The notes below the pieces were generated by a model that ran no database searches, was not told the origin of the DNA, and saw only the letters and a list, made by a program, of their open reading frames with translations. Positions 4,570-11,337 of a stretch of 20,164 bases of DNA are shown here, piece after piece. The DNA comes from a virus. Location of the stretch: IMG/VR virus record IMGVR_UViG_3300020380_000013, positions 1 to 20,164 of that record. One strand, 5' to 3'. Position 1 is the first letter of the stretch. Each line of letters starts with the position of its first letter. A program made the translations under genes and the position numbers.

Positions 4570-7064
4570 TGCGTTTCTACACTAATGTTCAGTTGATTGG
4601 TAATCAGTTCCTTGTTCGGGGAGTTGAGAATGGTAGGAGATATGAGCACAGAGATGAGTTCTTTCCTACCCTGTATGTTAAATCTAAAAGAGACTCAAAG
4701 TATAGAACATTAAGTGGAGAACCTGTAGAGGAAGTGCATCCTGGCACAGTTCGAGATTGTCGTGAATTCTATAAGAAGTATGATGAGGTTGATGGATTTG
4801 CTATCTATGGGAATGATCGTTACATCTATCAATACATTTCAGAGAAGTATCCTGAGGATGAAATCAAGTTCGATATCAGTCAAATCAAACTGGTAACTCT
4901 TGATATTGAGACCACCGCTGAACATGGATTTCCTGATGTAGAGTCTGCATCTGAAGAGATTCTTGCCATTACAATTCAGGATTATACAACCAAGGATATT
5001 ATTACGTGGGGAGTCAAACCCTTCATTAATAAGCAGAAGAATGTTACATATCATTATTGTCCTTCGGAGCAAGAACTTCTAAATCACTTCATTAATCATT
5101 GGATGCAAGATGTTCCTGATGTGGTGACTGGATGGAATGTTCAACTGTTCGATATTCCATACATCTGCAAACGACTTAATCGTGTGTTGGGTGAGAAGTT
5201 AATGAAACGTTTTTCTCCATGGGGTCTTGTAACTGAGAATGAAATTTATGTGAAGGGTAGAAAGCAGGTTAGTTTTGATGTTGGTGGACTCACGCAACTC
5301 GATTATCTTGACTTGTATAAAAAGTTCACCTATAAAGCACAAGAGTCATATCGTCTTGACTACATAGCTGAGGTGGAGTTGGGTCAGAAGAAATTAGACC
5401 ACTCTGAGTTTGACACTTTTAAAGATTTCTATTCTAAAGGGTGGCAAAAATTTATCGAATATAATATAATTGACGTTGAACTTGTTGACCGTTTGGAAGA
5501 CAAGATGAAACTGATTGAACTTGCCTTGACAATGGCCTATGATGCTAAGGTCAACTATAATGATGTGTTCTATCAGGTCCGCATGTGGGACAACATTATT
5601 TACAATTATCTAAAGAAACGTGACATCGTTATTCCTCCAAAGATTCGTTCAGATAAAAACGAAAAGTACGCAGGAGCATACGTTAAGGAACCGATCCCTG
5701 GAAAGTATGATTGGGTTGTTAGCTTTGACCTTAATAGTTTGTATCCCCATCTTATTATGCAATATAATATTTCCCCTGAGACACTCTTGGAAGAGAAACA
5801 TCCCACAGCAACAGTTGATAGAATACTTAAGGAAGAAATAAACTTTGAGTTGTATAAGGATAATGCGGTATGTGCAAACGGTGCCATGTATCGTAAAGAT
5901 GTTCGTGGGTTCCTACCAGAACTGATGGATAAGATGTATGGTGATAGGGTAATCTTTAAGAAACGAATGCTTCAGGCAAAACAGCAATATGAAAAGACTC
6001 CTACTAAGGCACTGGAGAAAGAGATCGCCCGTTGTAACAATATCCAAATGGCTAAGAAGATTTCACTCAACTCTGCTTATGGTGCTATCGGTAATCAGTA
6101 TTTTAGGTACTATAAACTGGCCAATGCGGAGGCGATTACGCTTTCTGGTCAAGTCTCTATCCGTTGGATTGAGCAGAAGATGAATGACTATCTAAATAAA
6201 CTGTTGTCTACAACCGAAGAGGATTACGTTATTGCATCTGACACAGATTCAATTTATCTTAATCTCGGACCTATTGTTGATAAATTTCTTGGTCATAAGT
6301 CTGGTGATAAAACTGCAGTTGTGGAATTACTTGACAAGATCTGCCAAGACAAACTGGAACCGTACATCGATACATGTTACCAGAACTTGGCGACGTATGT
6401 TTCGGCATACGATCAAAAAATGCAAATGAAACGTGAGAATATTGCTGATCGTGGTATTTGGACTGCAAAGAAAAGATATATCTTAAATGTGTGGAACAGT
6501 GAGGGTGTTGCATATGCAGAACCCAAACTTAAAGTCATGGGTATTGAGTCCGTAAAATCATCAACTCCAGCACCCTGCCGCAAGATGCTCAAGGATGCAT
6601 TTCAGATTCTCATGACTGGAACTGAAGATGACATGATTGCATTTATTGATAAGAGTCGTGAGGAGTTTAAGAAACTTCCACCAGAGCAGGTGTCATTCCC
6701 TCGTTCTGCTTCTGATGTTGTAAAGTACAAATCCTCTTCTGACATTTACATCAAAGGAACTCCTATTCACATTCGTGGAGCACTGTTATTTAATCACTAC
6801 ATTAAAGAGAAAAAACTTACTAATAAGTATTCCTTGATTCAAAATGGTGAAAAGATTAAATTTTGTTATTTGAAAAAACCAAATATTATTCATGAGAATA
6901 TTATCTCTTTTATCCAGGACTTTCCACGGGAACTCAATCTTGACAAGTATGTTGACTATGACCTACAATTTGAAAAGTCCTTTGTCGAACCACTAAAGGC
7001 AATCCTCGATGCTATCGGTTGGAATGTCGAAAAAACTGTAAACCTAGAACTATTTTTCTCCTAA
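4569..7064 (+). CDS. 43: Replicative DNA polymerase gp43, family B
   Basis: An intact 831-residue family B polymerase with 3'-5' exonuclease. Exonuclease motif I is LDIETT with D112 and E114, the same residue numbers as in T4 gp43; motif II is TGWNVQLFDIPYI; motif III is YNIIDVELVD. Polymerase motif A is FDLNSLYP with D387, motif B KISLNSAYGAIG, and motif C SDTDS with D558 and D560, all catalytic acids present. The C-terminus (NLELFFS) resembles the T4 clamp-binding tail ending in DFLFG, so gp45 interaction is expected. It is about 70 residues shorter than T4 gp43. No intron, intein or split is seen, in contrast to some relatives. The coupled starts on both sides (TAATG) place it in one operon with the Sm-like genes and uvsX. 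Confidence 0.98.
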   Translation: MRFYTNVQLIGNQFLVRGVENGRRYEHRDEFFPTLYVKSKRDSKYRTLSGEPVEEVHPGTVRDCREFYKKYDEVDGFAIYGNDRYIYQYISEKYPEDEIKFDISQIKLVTLDIETTAEHGFPDVESASEEILAITIQDYTTKDIITWGVKPFINKQKNVTYHYCPSEQELLNHFINHWMQDVPDVVTGWNVQLFDIPYICKRLNRVLGEKLMKRFSPWGLVTENEIYVKGRKQVSFDVGGLTQLDYLDLYKKFTYKAQESYRLDYIAEVELGQKKLDHSEFDTFKDFYSKGWQKFIEYNIIDVELVDRLEDKMKLIELALTMAYDAKVNYNDVFYQVRMWDNIIYNYLKKRDIVIPPKIRSDKNEKYAGAYVKEPIPGKYDWVVSFDLNSLYPHLIMQYNISPETLLEEKHPTATVDRILKEEINFELYKDNAVCANGAMYRKDVRGFLPELMDKMYGDRVIFKKRMLQAKQQYEKTPTKALEKEIARCNNIQMAKKISLNSAYGAIGNQYFRYYKLANAEAITLSGQVSIRWIEQKMNDYLNKLLSTTEEDYVIASDTDSIYLNLGPIVDKFLGHKSGDKTAVVELLDKICQDKLEPYIDTCYQNLATYVSAYDQKMQMKRENIADRGIWTAKKRYILNVWNSEGVAYAEPKLKVMGIESVKSSTPAPCRKMLKDAFQILMTGTEDDMIAFIDKSREEFKKLPPEQVSFPRSASDVVKYKSSSDIYIKGTPIHIRGALLFNHYIKEKKLTNKYSLIQNGEKIKFCYLKKPNIIHENIISFIQDFPRELNLDKYVDYDLQFEKSFVEPLKAILDAIGWNVEKTVNLELFFS

Positions 7065-7234
7065 TGGACCTCCCTATTAACGATAAAGAACTTGCTACTA
7101 TTGTCAGTGCATTACGATTGGGTGGTGATGCAGCACTTTATCAGAAACTGAATAAGATCAAAGAGATTCGTGACGCCAATCCTGGTGGTCCATATAAGAA
7201 AACTGCCCGTGAAGAATTTGGATTTGTAATTTAA
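7064..7234 (+). CDS. Conserved small protein between gp43 and UvsX, unknown function
   Basis: A 56-residue, mostly helical protein: MDLPINDKELATIVSALRLGG, then LYQKLNKIKEIRDANPGGPYKK. An in-frame ATG at 7019 would give 71 residues, but the ATG at 7064 overlaps the gp43 stop (TAATG), and its own stop overlaps the uvsX start in the same way, a regular coupling pattern that supports the shorter form. No signal peptide, membrane segment or known motif. Its fixed place between polymerase and recombinase suggests a small replisome accessory, but that is inference. Confidence 0.65.
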   Translation: MDLPINDKELATIVSALRLGGDAALYQKLNKIKEIRDANPGGPYKKTAREEFGFVI

Positions 7235-8238
7235 TGGATTTTTTAAAAGAAATTGTAAAAGAGATTGGAGATGACTTCACAAAAGTCGCAAGAGACATTG
7301 ACGAAACTGAAAACTTTGTTGACACAGGTTCGTACATTTTTAATGGACTTGTTTCAGGGTCTATATTTGGTGGTGTATCTGGGAATAAGATTACTGCCAT
7401 TGCTGGTGAGTCTAGCACTGGAAAAACTTTTTTCTCTCTTGCTGTCGTCAAGAACTTCCTTGATGCTAACCCTGATGGGTATTGTTTATATTTTGACACT
7501 GAAGCCGCTGTTAACAAGTCTCTTATCGCAAGTCGTGGGATCGACCTAGATCGTCTGGTTGTTGTAAACGTTGTTACAATTGAAGAGTTTAGGACCAAAG
7601 CCTTGAAGGCAGTAGATATATACCTTAAGAAACCAGAAGACGAACGCAGACCTTGCATGTTTGTGTTAGACTCTCTGGGTATGCTATCCACAGAGAAGGA
7701 GATCACTGACGCACTGAATGACAAACAAGTTCGTGATATGACCAAATCCCAACTGGTCAAAGGTGCATTCAGAATGTTGACTCTGAAACTGGGACAAGCA
7801 AACATTCCTATGATCGTTACGAATCACACCTACGATGTCATTGGCGCTTATGTACCTACAAAGGAAATGGGAGGAGGCAGTGGCCTCAAGTATGCAGCAA
7901 GTTCAATCATCTATCTCAGCAAAAAGAAAGAGAAGGATGGAACAGAAATCGTCGGAAATCTTATCAAGGCTAAGACTGCTAAGTCGCGTCTAAGTAAGGA
8001 GAACAAAGATGTTACGGTGCGTCTTTATTACGACGAGCGTGGTCTTGATCGATATTATGGTCTTCTTGAGTTGGGAGAGATTGGTGGTCTCTGGAAAAAT
8101 GTGGCAGGTCGTTATGAGATAGACGGCAAGAAAGTCTATGCCAAAGCAATCTACAAAGATCCAGAAGCATACTTTACCCCTGAGGTAATGGAAAAACTGG
8201 ACGAGATTGCTAAGGAAGAGTTTAGTTACGGTTCATGA
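7234..8238 (+). CDS. uvsX: RecA-like recombinase UvsX
   Basis: A 334-residue RecA/UvsX-family strand-exchange ATPase. Walker A is GESSTGKT at residues 58-65, Walker B is CMFVLDS with D146, and the segment PMIVTNHTYDVIGAYVPTKEMGGGSG matches the RecA loop 2 / DNA-binding region with the Asn-His sensor. UvsX coats single-stranded DNA and drives recombination-dependent replication and repair; it works with UvsY, gp32 and the gp41 helicase, whose gene follows. The length is close to that of T4 UvsX (391 minus its C-terminal extension), and the C-terminus is acidic. The start overlaps the preceding stop and the stop overlaps the next start (ATGA at 8235). Confidence 0.96.
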   Translation: MDFLKEIVKEIGDDFTKVARDIDETENFVDTGSYIFNGLVSGSIFGGVSGNKITAIAGESSTGKTFFSLAVVKNFLDANPDGYCLYFDTEAAVNKSLIASRGIDLDRLVVVNVVTIEEFRTKALKAVDIYLKKPEDERRPCMFVLDSLGMLSTEKEITDALNDKQVRDMTKSQLVKGAFRMLTLKLGQANIPMIVTNHTYDVIGAYVPTKEMGGGSGLKYAASSIIYLSKKKEKDGTEIVGNLIKAKTAKSRLSKENKDVTVRLYYDERGLDRYYGLLELGEIGGLWKNVAGRYEIDGKKVYAKAIYKDPEAYFTPEVMEKLDEIAKEEFSYGS

Positions 8239-8777
8239 TTAAGGTTCTCAAGACTGGGATCAACGTTGACAAAGTAGTACAACAACTAAAGAAATATCCA
8301 CAGGATTGGGATCACCAGAAAACTCTGGAAGGGTCTCAATCCTTAGTTGATAGAGGATTTGATGACTTGCCAGTCAGTGCTCTTCAGCTTATAATAGGTG
8401 GGGTCAAACACAAAGAAGACTTTGTGGGAGACTCTGAGATCAACATCAAAACTCCTGCCTATGCTCATCATAGTGAGATCCGAAAGATCATACGTAAGCA
8501 ATTTAAGAATGCAGACATTCACAGATGCGGTTTTCTTTCACTCCCTGTAGATGAGATTGTAGGAGCACATATTGACGAGGGAACTTATTACCTGAGCAGA
8601 AACAGGTATCACCTTTCTATACTTGGAAGGTATCAGTATTTCTGCGGCAAAGAAACTGTCATTGTTGAACCAGGAACTCTTCTCTGGTTCAATAACAAAC
8701 TACCTCATGGCACCGTTAATATCGGTGACGAGACACGCATAACATTTGTATTTGATATCCCTCATGGACAAAGTTGA
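8235..8777 (+). CDS. 2-oxoglutarate/Fe(II) oxygenase-like protein, Asp/Asn hydroxylase type
   Basis: A 180-residue protein whose C-terminal half shows the double-stranded beta-helix signature of 2OG-Fe(II) oxygenases: AHID (H112, D114) for the first two iron ligands, then VEPGTLLWFNN, LPHGT with H158 as the third ligand, and R168 in ETRITF as the candidate 2-oxoglutarate-binding Arg. The PGxLxxFNNxxPH spacing resembles the aspartyl/asparaginyl beta-hydroxylase branch more than prolyl hydroxylases. All ligands are present, so it is likely active, on a substrate that cannot be told from sequence. Such oxygenases are common in marine T4-like phages. It is coupled to uvsX by ATGA and overlaps gp41 by 14 bases, an odd position in the heart of the replication operon. 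Confidence 0.75.
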   Translation: MIKVLKTGINVDKVVQQLKKYPQDWDHQKTLEGSQSLVDRGFDDLPVSALQLIIGGVKHKEDFVGDSEINIKTPAYAHHSEIRKIIRKQFKNADIHRCGFLSLPVDEIVGAHIDEGTYYLSRNRYHLSILGRYQYFCGKETVIVEPGTLLWFNNKLPHGTVNIGDETRITFVFDIPHGQS

Positions 8778-10140
8778 AATTTTAATCCTAAGAAATCTAC
8801 TATACAATGAGGAGTATCTTCGTAAGGTTATTCCTTTTATCAAAGCAGATTATTATGAGGATTCAAACCAGAGGATTGTGTTTGAAGAGATTGAGAAGTT
8901 TGTTCATGAATACAATCAACCAGCAACCAAAGAAGTACTCTGCATTGAAGTAGAAAAACGACAAGACATTAATGACACTACCTTTCAAGAAATCACTAAG
9001 TTGATTAGTTATCTTGAGGATGTTCCTACTGACTATGATTGGTTGTGTGACACTACAGAGAAGTGGTGTCGGGATCGTGCTATCTATTTGGCACTGATGG
9101 AATCCATTGCTCTTGCAGATGGAGAAAGTAAAGAAAAAGATAGGGGTGCTATTCCTAGCATTCTGTCAAATGCTTTAGCAGTTTCATTTGACACACATAT
9201 CGGTCACGACTACCTGATTGATTATGAAGAAAGATACGAAGCATATCACAAAAAAGAAGACCTCATCCCGTTCGACCTTGAGTACTTCAACAAGATTACG
9301 AAGGGTGGTCTTCCGAACAAGACACTTAACATTGCTCTTGCTGGCACTGGTGTCGGTAAAAGTTTGTTTATGTGCCATGTGGCATCTTCCGCACTCTTGG
9401 GAGGGAAAAACGTATTATATATCACGCTTGAAATGGCTGAGGAGAAAATTGCAGAGCGAATCGATGCTAATCTTCTCAATGTGCCTATCCAGGAGATAAC
9501 AGAACTACCCAAGGTGATGTTTGAGGATAAGGTGACAAAACTTGCAAACAGAACTCAAGGATCCCTAATTATTAAAGAATATCCAACGGCATCTGCACAT
9601 GCAGGACACTTTAGGTCACTTCTTAATGAACTTGCACTTAAGAAATCATTTAGACCTGATATTATTTTCGTTGATTACCTTAATATATGTGCTTCCGAAA
9701 GGTATCGCGCAGGCAGTAATGTCAATTCATATACAGTTGTCAAAGCAATTGCTGAAGAACTTCGAGGACTCGCTTGCGAAGCAAACGTACCAATCGTCTC
9801 TGCTACTCAAACCACTCGTTCTGGTTATGGGAGCTCTGATGTTGAGCTTACTGATACTTCTGAGTCCTTTGGTCTCCCTGCTACTGCTGATCTTATGTTT
9901 GCCCTTATTTCAACTGAAGACCTTGAGGGGCTTGGACAAATTATGGTGAAGCAGTTGAAGAATCGATATAATGATCCAACCATTTCTAAGAGGTTTGTGG
10001 TTGGTATTGATCGTGCTAAGATGCGTCTGTATGATTGTGAGCAGTCAGCACAAGATGATATCATTGACAGTGGTAAGGAGGAAGAGTATAATTACGAGGA
10101 AGCAAAACCAAAGAAATCATTTGAGGGATTTAAGTTTTGA
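8764..10140 (+). CDS. 41: Replicative DNA helicase gp41, DnaB-like
   Basis: A 458-residue hexameric 5'-3' helicase. An N-terminal helical domain (residues 1-150) is followed by the RecA-like core: Walker A AGTGVGKS at 193-200, LYITLEMAEEKIAERI (motif H1a, with the catalytic Glu), Walker B IIFVDYLNIC with D304, and VPIVSATQTTRSG (motif H3). The C-terminus is acidic and ends in basic/aromatic KKSFEGFKF. gp41 unwinds the fork and associates with the gp61 primase encoded at the end of this window. The start at 8764 (MDKVEIL) is preferred to the in-frame ATG at 8746, because T4 gp41-like proteins begin with this helix. It overlaps the oxygenase gene by 14 bases. Confidence 0.96.
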   Translation: MDKVEILILRNLLYNEEYLRKVIPFIKADYYEDSNQRIVFEEIEKFVHEYNQPATKEVLCIEVEKRQDINDTTFQEITKLISYLEDVPTDYDWLCDTTEKWCRDRAIYLALMESIALADGESKEKDRGAIPSILSNALAVSFDTHIGHDYLIDYEERYEAYHKKEDLIPFDLEYFNKITKGGLPNKTLNIALAGTGVGKSLFMCHVASSALLGGKNVLYITLEMAEEKIAERIDANLLNVPIQEITELPKVMFEDKVTKLANRTQGSLIIKEYPTASAHAGHFRSLLNELALKKSFRPDIIFVDYLNICASERYRAGSNVNSYTVVKAIAEELRGLACEANVPIVSATQTTRSGYGSSDVELTDTSESFGLPATADLMFALISTEDLEGLGQIMVKQLKNRYNDPTISKRFVVGIDRAKMRLYDCEQSAQDDIIDSGKEEEYNYEEAKPKKSFEGFKF

Positions 10141-10454
10141 ACGGATACTACTCTGTCTTCGATCCAGACGGTAAAAAGATTGCTGACTGCGGTATCGAAA
10201 GAGATGCAGTCAATCTCATGAGTACAAGAAACAAATACTGGGATGGACACTATTTTATGTTCAATCCTTTGCCCGGTGACATCATTGATGTTTCTAATAG
10301 CAGGCAACTTCCCACCCGTGACATAGTAGTCAATATGGACGGTGGTGTTGGTGGTAGCTGGAAAGAAGTAGAGTATATTGAAGTTGGTGGTGTGAAACTA
10401 CCAACTCAACAAAACCTTCCCCAATCTAATTCTAAACCTATTGATTTAAAATGA
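10137..10454 (+). CDS. Hypothetical protein between gp41 and MazG
   Basis: A 105-residue protein read from a TTG start that overlaps the gp41 stop (TTGA), with GAGG about ten bases upstream. The opening MNGYYSVFDPDGKKIADCGIERDA looks like an ordered beta-hairpin plus helix and would be lost if the first ATG (10218) were used, so TTG is preferred. The later part, SWKEVEYIEVGGVKLPTQQNLPQS, is a short strand and a flexible tail. No family recognised. The stop overlaps the MazG start (ATGA). The DPDGKKIADC segment suggests a domain that packs around nucleotides or metal only vaguely; no function is proposed. Confidence 0.6.
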   Translation: MNGYYSVFDPDGKKIADCGIERDAVNLMSTRNKYWDGHYFMFNPLPGDIIDVSNSRQLPTRDIVVNMDGGVGGSWKEVEYIEVGGVKLPTQQNLPQSNSKPIDLK

Positions 10455-10855
10455 CTGTAGACACCGAAAAGTATGTTGAATTTGTAAAAGGAGTTACCAG
10501 TGAACCTAGTCTTGACTATGGTGCCATGGGATCTCGTCTTGCAGAACTTGAAGTAACTGGAACTAATACATCTCAGTTGCTCACTGCTGCTCTTGGTCTT
10601 ACCGCAGAGTCTGGTGAGTTTACTGAAGTTGTGAAAAAAATTCTCTTCCAAGGTAAACCATATAATGAAGATAATGTTTTTCATATGAAACGTGAACTGG
10701 GTGACATCTGCTGGTATCTGGCACAGGCATGTATGGCACTTGACACATCCTTTGATGAGGTGCTAGAAATGAATGTGGACAAACTCAAAGCACGTTATCC
10801 TGGTGGTGAGTTTGATGTTCATAAATCTGAAAATCGTAAGGAGGGAGATTTGTGA
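10451..10855 (+). CDS. mazG: MazG-like nucleoside triphosphate pyrophosphohydrolase
   Basis: A 134-residue all-alpha NTP pyrophosphatase. The metal-binding pattern E53-x-x-E56 (LTAESGEFTEVVKK) and E82-x-x-D85 (RELGDICWY) is intact. MazG proteins hydrolyse NTPs or dNTPs to the monophosphate and pyrophosphate. In marine cyanophages mazG is a core auxiliary gene; it was proposed to adjust host (p)ppGpp, while later biochemistry reported a preference for dGTP/dCTP-type substrates, consistent with recycling GC-rich host nucleotides for an AT-rich phage. Its position directly after the helicase genes fits nucleotide supply to replication. Coupled to both neighbours by ATGA and GTGA overlaps. Confidence 0.93.
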   Translation: MTVDTEKYVEFVKGVTSEPSLDYGAMGSRLAELEVTGTNTSQLLTAALGLTAESGEFTEVVKKILFQGKPYNEDNVFHMKRELGDICWYLAQACMALDTSFDEVLEMNVDKLKARYPGGEFDVHKSENRKEGDL

Positions 10856-11037
10856 TCAATCTAGAGATGAGTATGAATAACGCAGTTCTTCTACGTCATA
10901 CTCTTTTTATGTACACAAAAGATCACCCTGATTTCTTCTCTGATAGTGCTATTCTAAAAATCAGAGAAATATCTAACCAGTTAGATAAAGAAATTGAAAG
11001 AGAGTTTGACATTAAACAAAAGGAGGAGAACCTGTGA
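10852..11037 (+). CDS. Small tandem-paralogue protein, copy 1
   Basis: A 61-residue protein from a GTG start overlapping the mazG stop, with AAGGAGG at 10838-10844, one of the best ribosome sites in the window. Its sequence, MNNAVLLRHTLFMYTKDHPDFFSDSAILKIREISNQLDKEIE in two helices, aligns along its length with the next gene (positions N-A-V-L-L-R versus D-A-A-L-I-R, L-F-M-Y-T versus L-F-Q-Y-T, I-R-E-I versus I-R-E-F, Q-L-D-K-E-I-E versus Q-L-D-E-Q-I-E). A tandem duplication followed by divergence is the simple reading. Two-helix fold, no known motif, function unknown. Confidence 0.65.
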   Translation: MINLEMSMNNAVLLRHTLFMYTKDHPDFFSDSAILKIREISNQLDKEIEREFDIKQKEENL

Positions 11038-11225
11038 GTTGCGACATTAACATTGATTTGAAACTGAATATTCACGATGCAGCATTGATTCGTTCTGCTT
11101 TGTTTCAATATACCAGACAAGATAGTTATGAATTTCCATCACAAAGAGCATCAACTATCCGTGAGTTCATCCGACAACTGGATGAACAGATTGAAGCAAA
11201 TCTTCCTGAAGATCACGATCACTGA
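11034..11225 (+). CDS. Small tandem-paralogue protein, copy 2
   Basis: A 63-residue protein, again with a GTG start overlapping the upstream stop (GTGA), and AAAGGAGGAG just before it. The core, DAALIRSALFQYTRQ then STIREFIRQLDEQIEANL, is a clear paralogue of the preceding gene, with a slightly longer N-terminal strand (INIDLKLNI) and an acidic/His tail. This is the last protein of the long replication operon; it ends 15 bases before the tRNA. Function unknown; the strong ribosome sites of both copies point to high expression. Confidence 0.65.
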   Translation: MSCDINIDLKLNIHDAALIRSALFQYTRQDSYEFPSQRASTIREFIRQLDEQIEANLPEDHDH

Positions 11226-11236
11226 CCCTTCGGGGT
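11225..11236 (+). other. Small UUCG-tetraloop hairpin before the tRNA
   Basis: ACCC-TTCG-GGGT at 11225-11236, between the last stop codon and the tRNA. Its ten bases CCTTCGGGGT (11227-11236) also occur in the hsp20 leader hairpin (3411-3420). Without a U-tract it is not a classical terminator; RNA processing or stability is possible. Confidence 0.4.
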
Positions 11237-11240
11237 TCAC

Positions 11241-11313
11241 GGGGTTATAGCTCAACTGGTAGAGCGCCTGCTTTGCACGCAGGAGGTTTGGGGTTCGAGT
11301 CCCCATAACTCCA
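11241..11313 (+). tRNA. tRNA-Ala, anticodon UGC
   Basis: A complete 73-base cloverleaf. Acceptor arm GGGGTTA pairs with TAACTCC (one G-U pair), the D arm has AGCTCAACTGGTAGAGC, the anticodon stem is CCTGC/GCAGG with loop TTTGCAC and anticodon TGC at 11274-11276, and the T arm contains GGTTCGAGTCC. The discriminator base is A; CCA is not encoded, so the host enzyme must add it. tRNA-Ala(UGC) is one of the more frequent tRNAs carried by marine T4-like phages and reads GCA, a codon common in this phage. It has no promoter of its own that I can see and is probably cut from the long early transcript. It marks the left edge of an AT-rich block. Confidence 0.96.
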
Positions 11314-11314
11314 T

Positions 11315-11322
11315 AATAAATA
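11315..11322 (+). promoter_or_regulatory. Late promoter box before the AT-rich gene pair
   Basis: AATAAATA, the marine T4-like variant of the late box (N-ATAAATA), begins two bases after the tRNA and ends 15 bases before the ATG at 11338. The transcript would have a leader of only a few bases. Confidence 0.55.
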
Positions 11323-11337
11323 CTTTTAAAAAGTATT
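11319..11337. repeat. Perfect 19-base palindrome abutting a start codon
   Basis: AATACTTTT (11319-11327), central A, AAAAGTATT (11329-11337). The nine-base arms are perfectly complementary. It overlaps the last four bases of the late box and ends directly before the ATG at 11338. No Shine-Dalgarno is present. It may be an operator, or in read-through RNA a hairpin hiding the start codon. Confidence 0.6.

Noticed and set aside
4569-7064. Intron, intein or split in gp43
   Set aside because: All exonuclease and polymerase motifs appear in order in one frame without an insertion.
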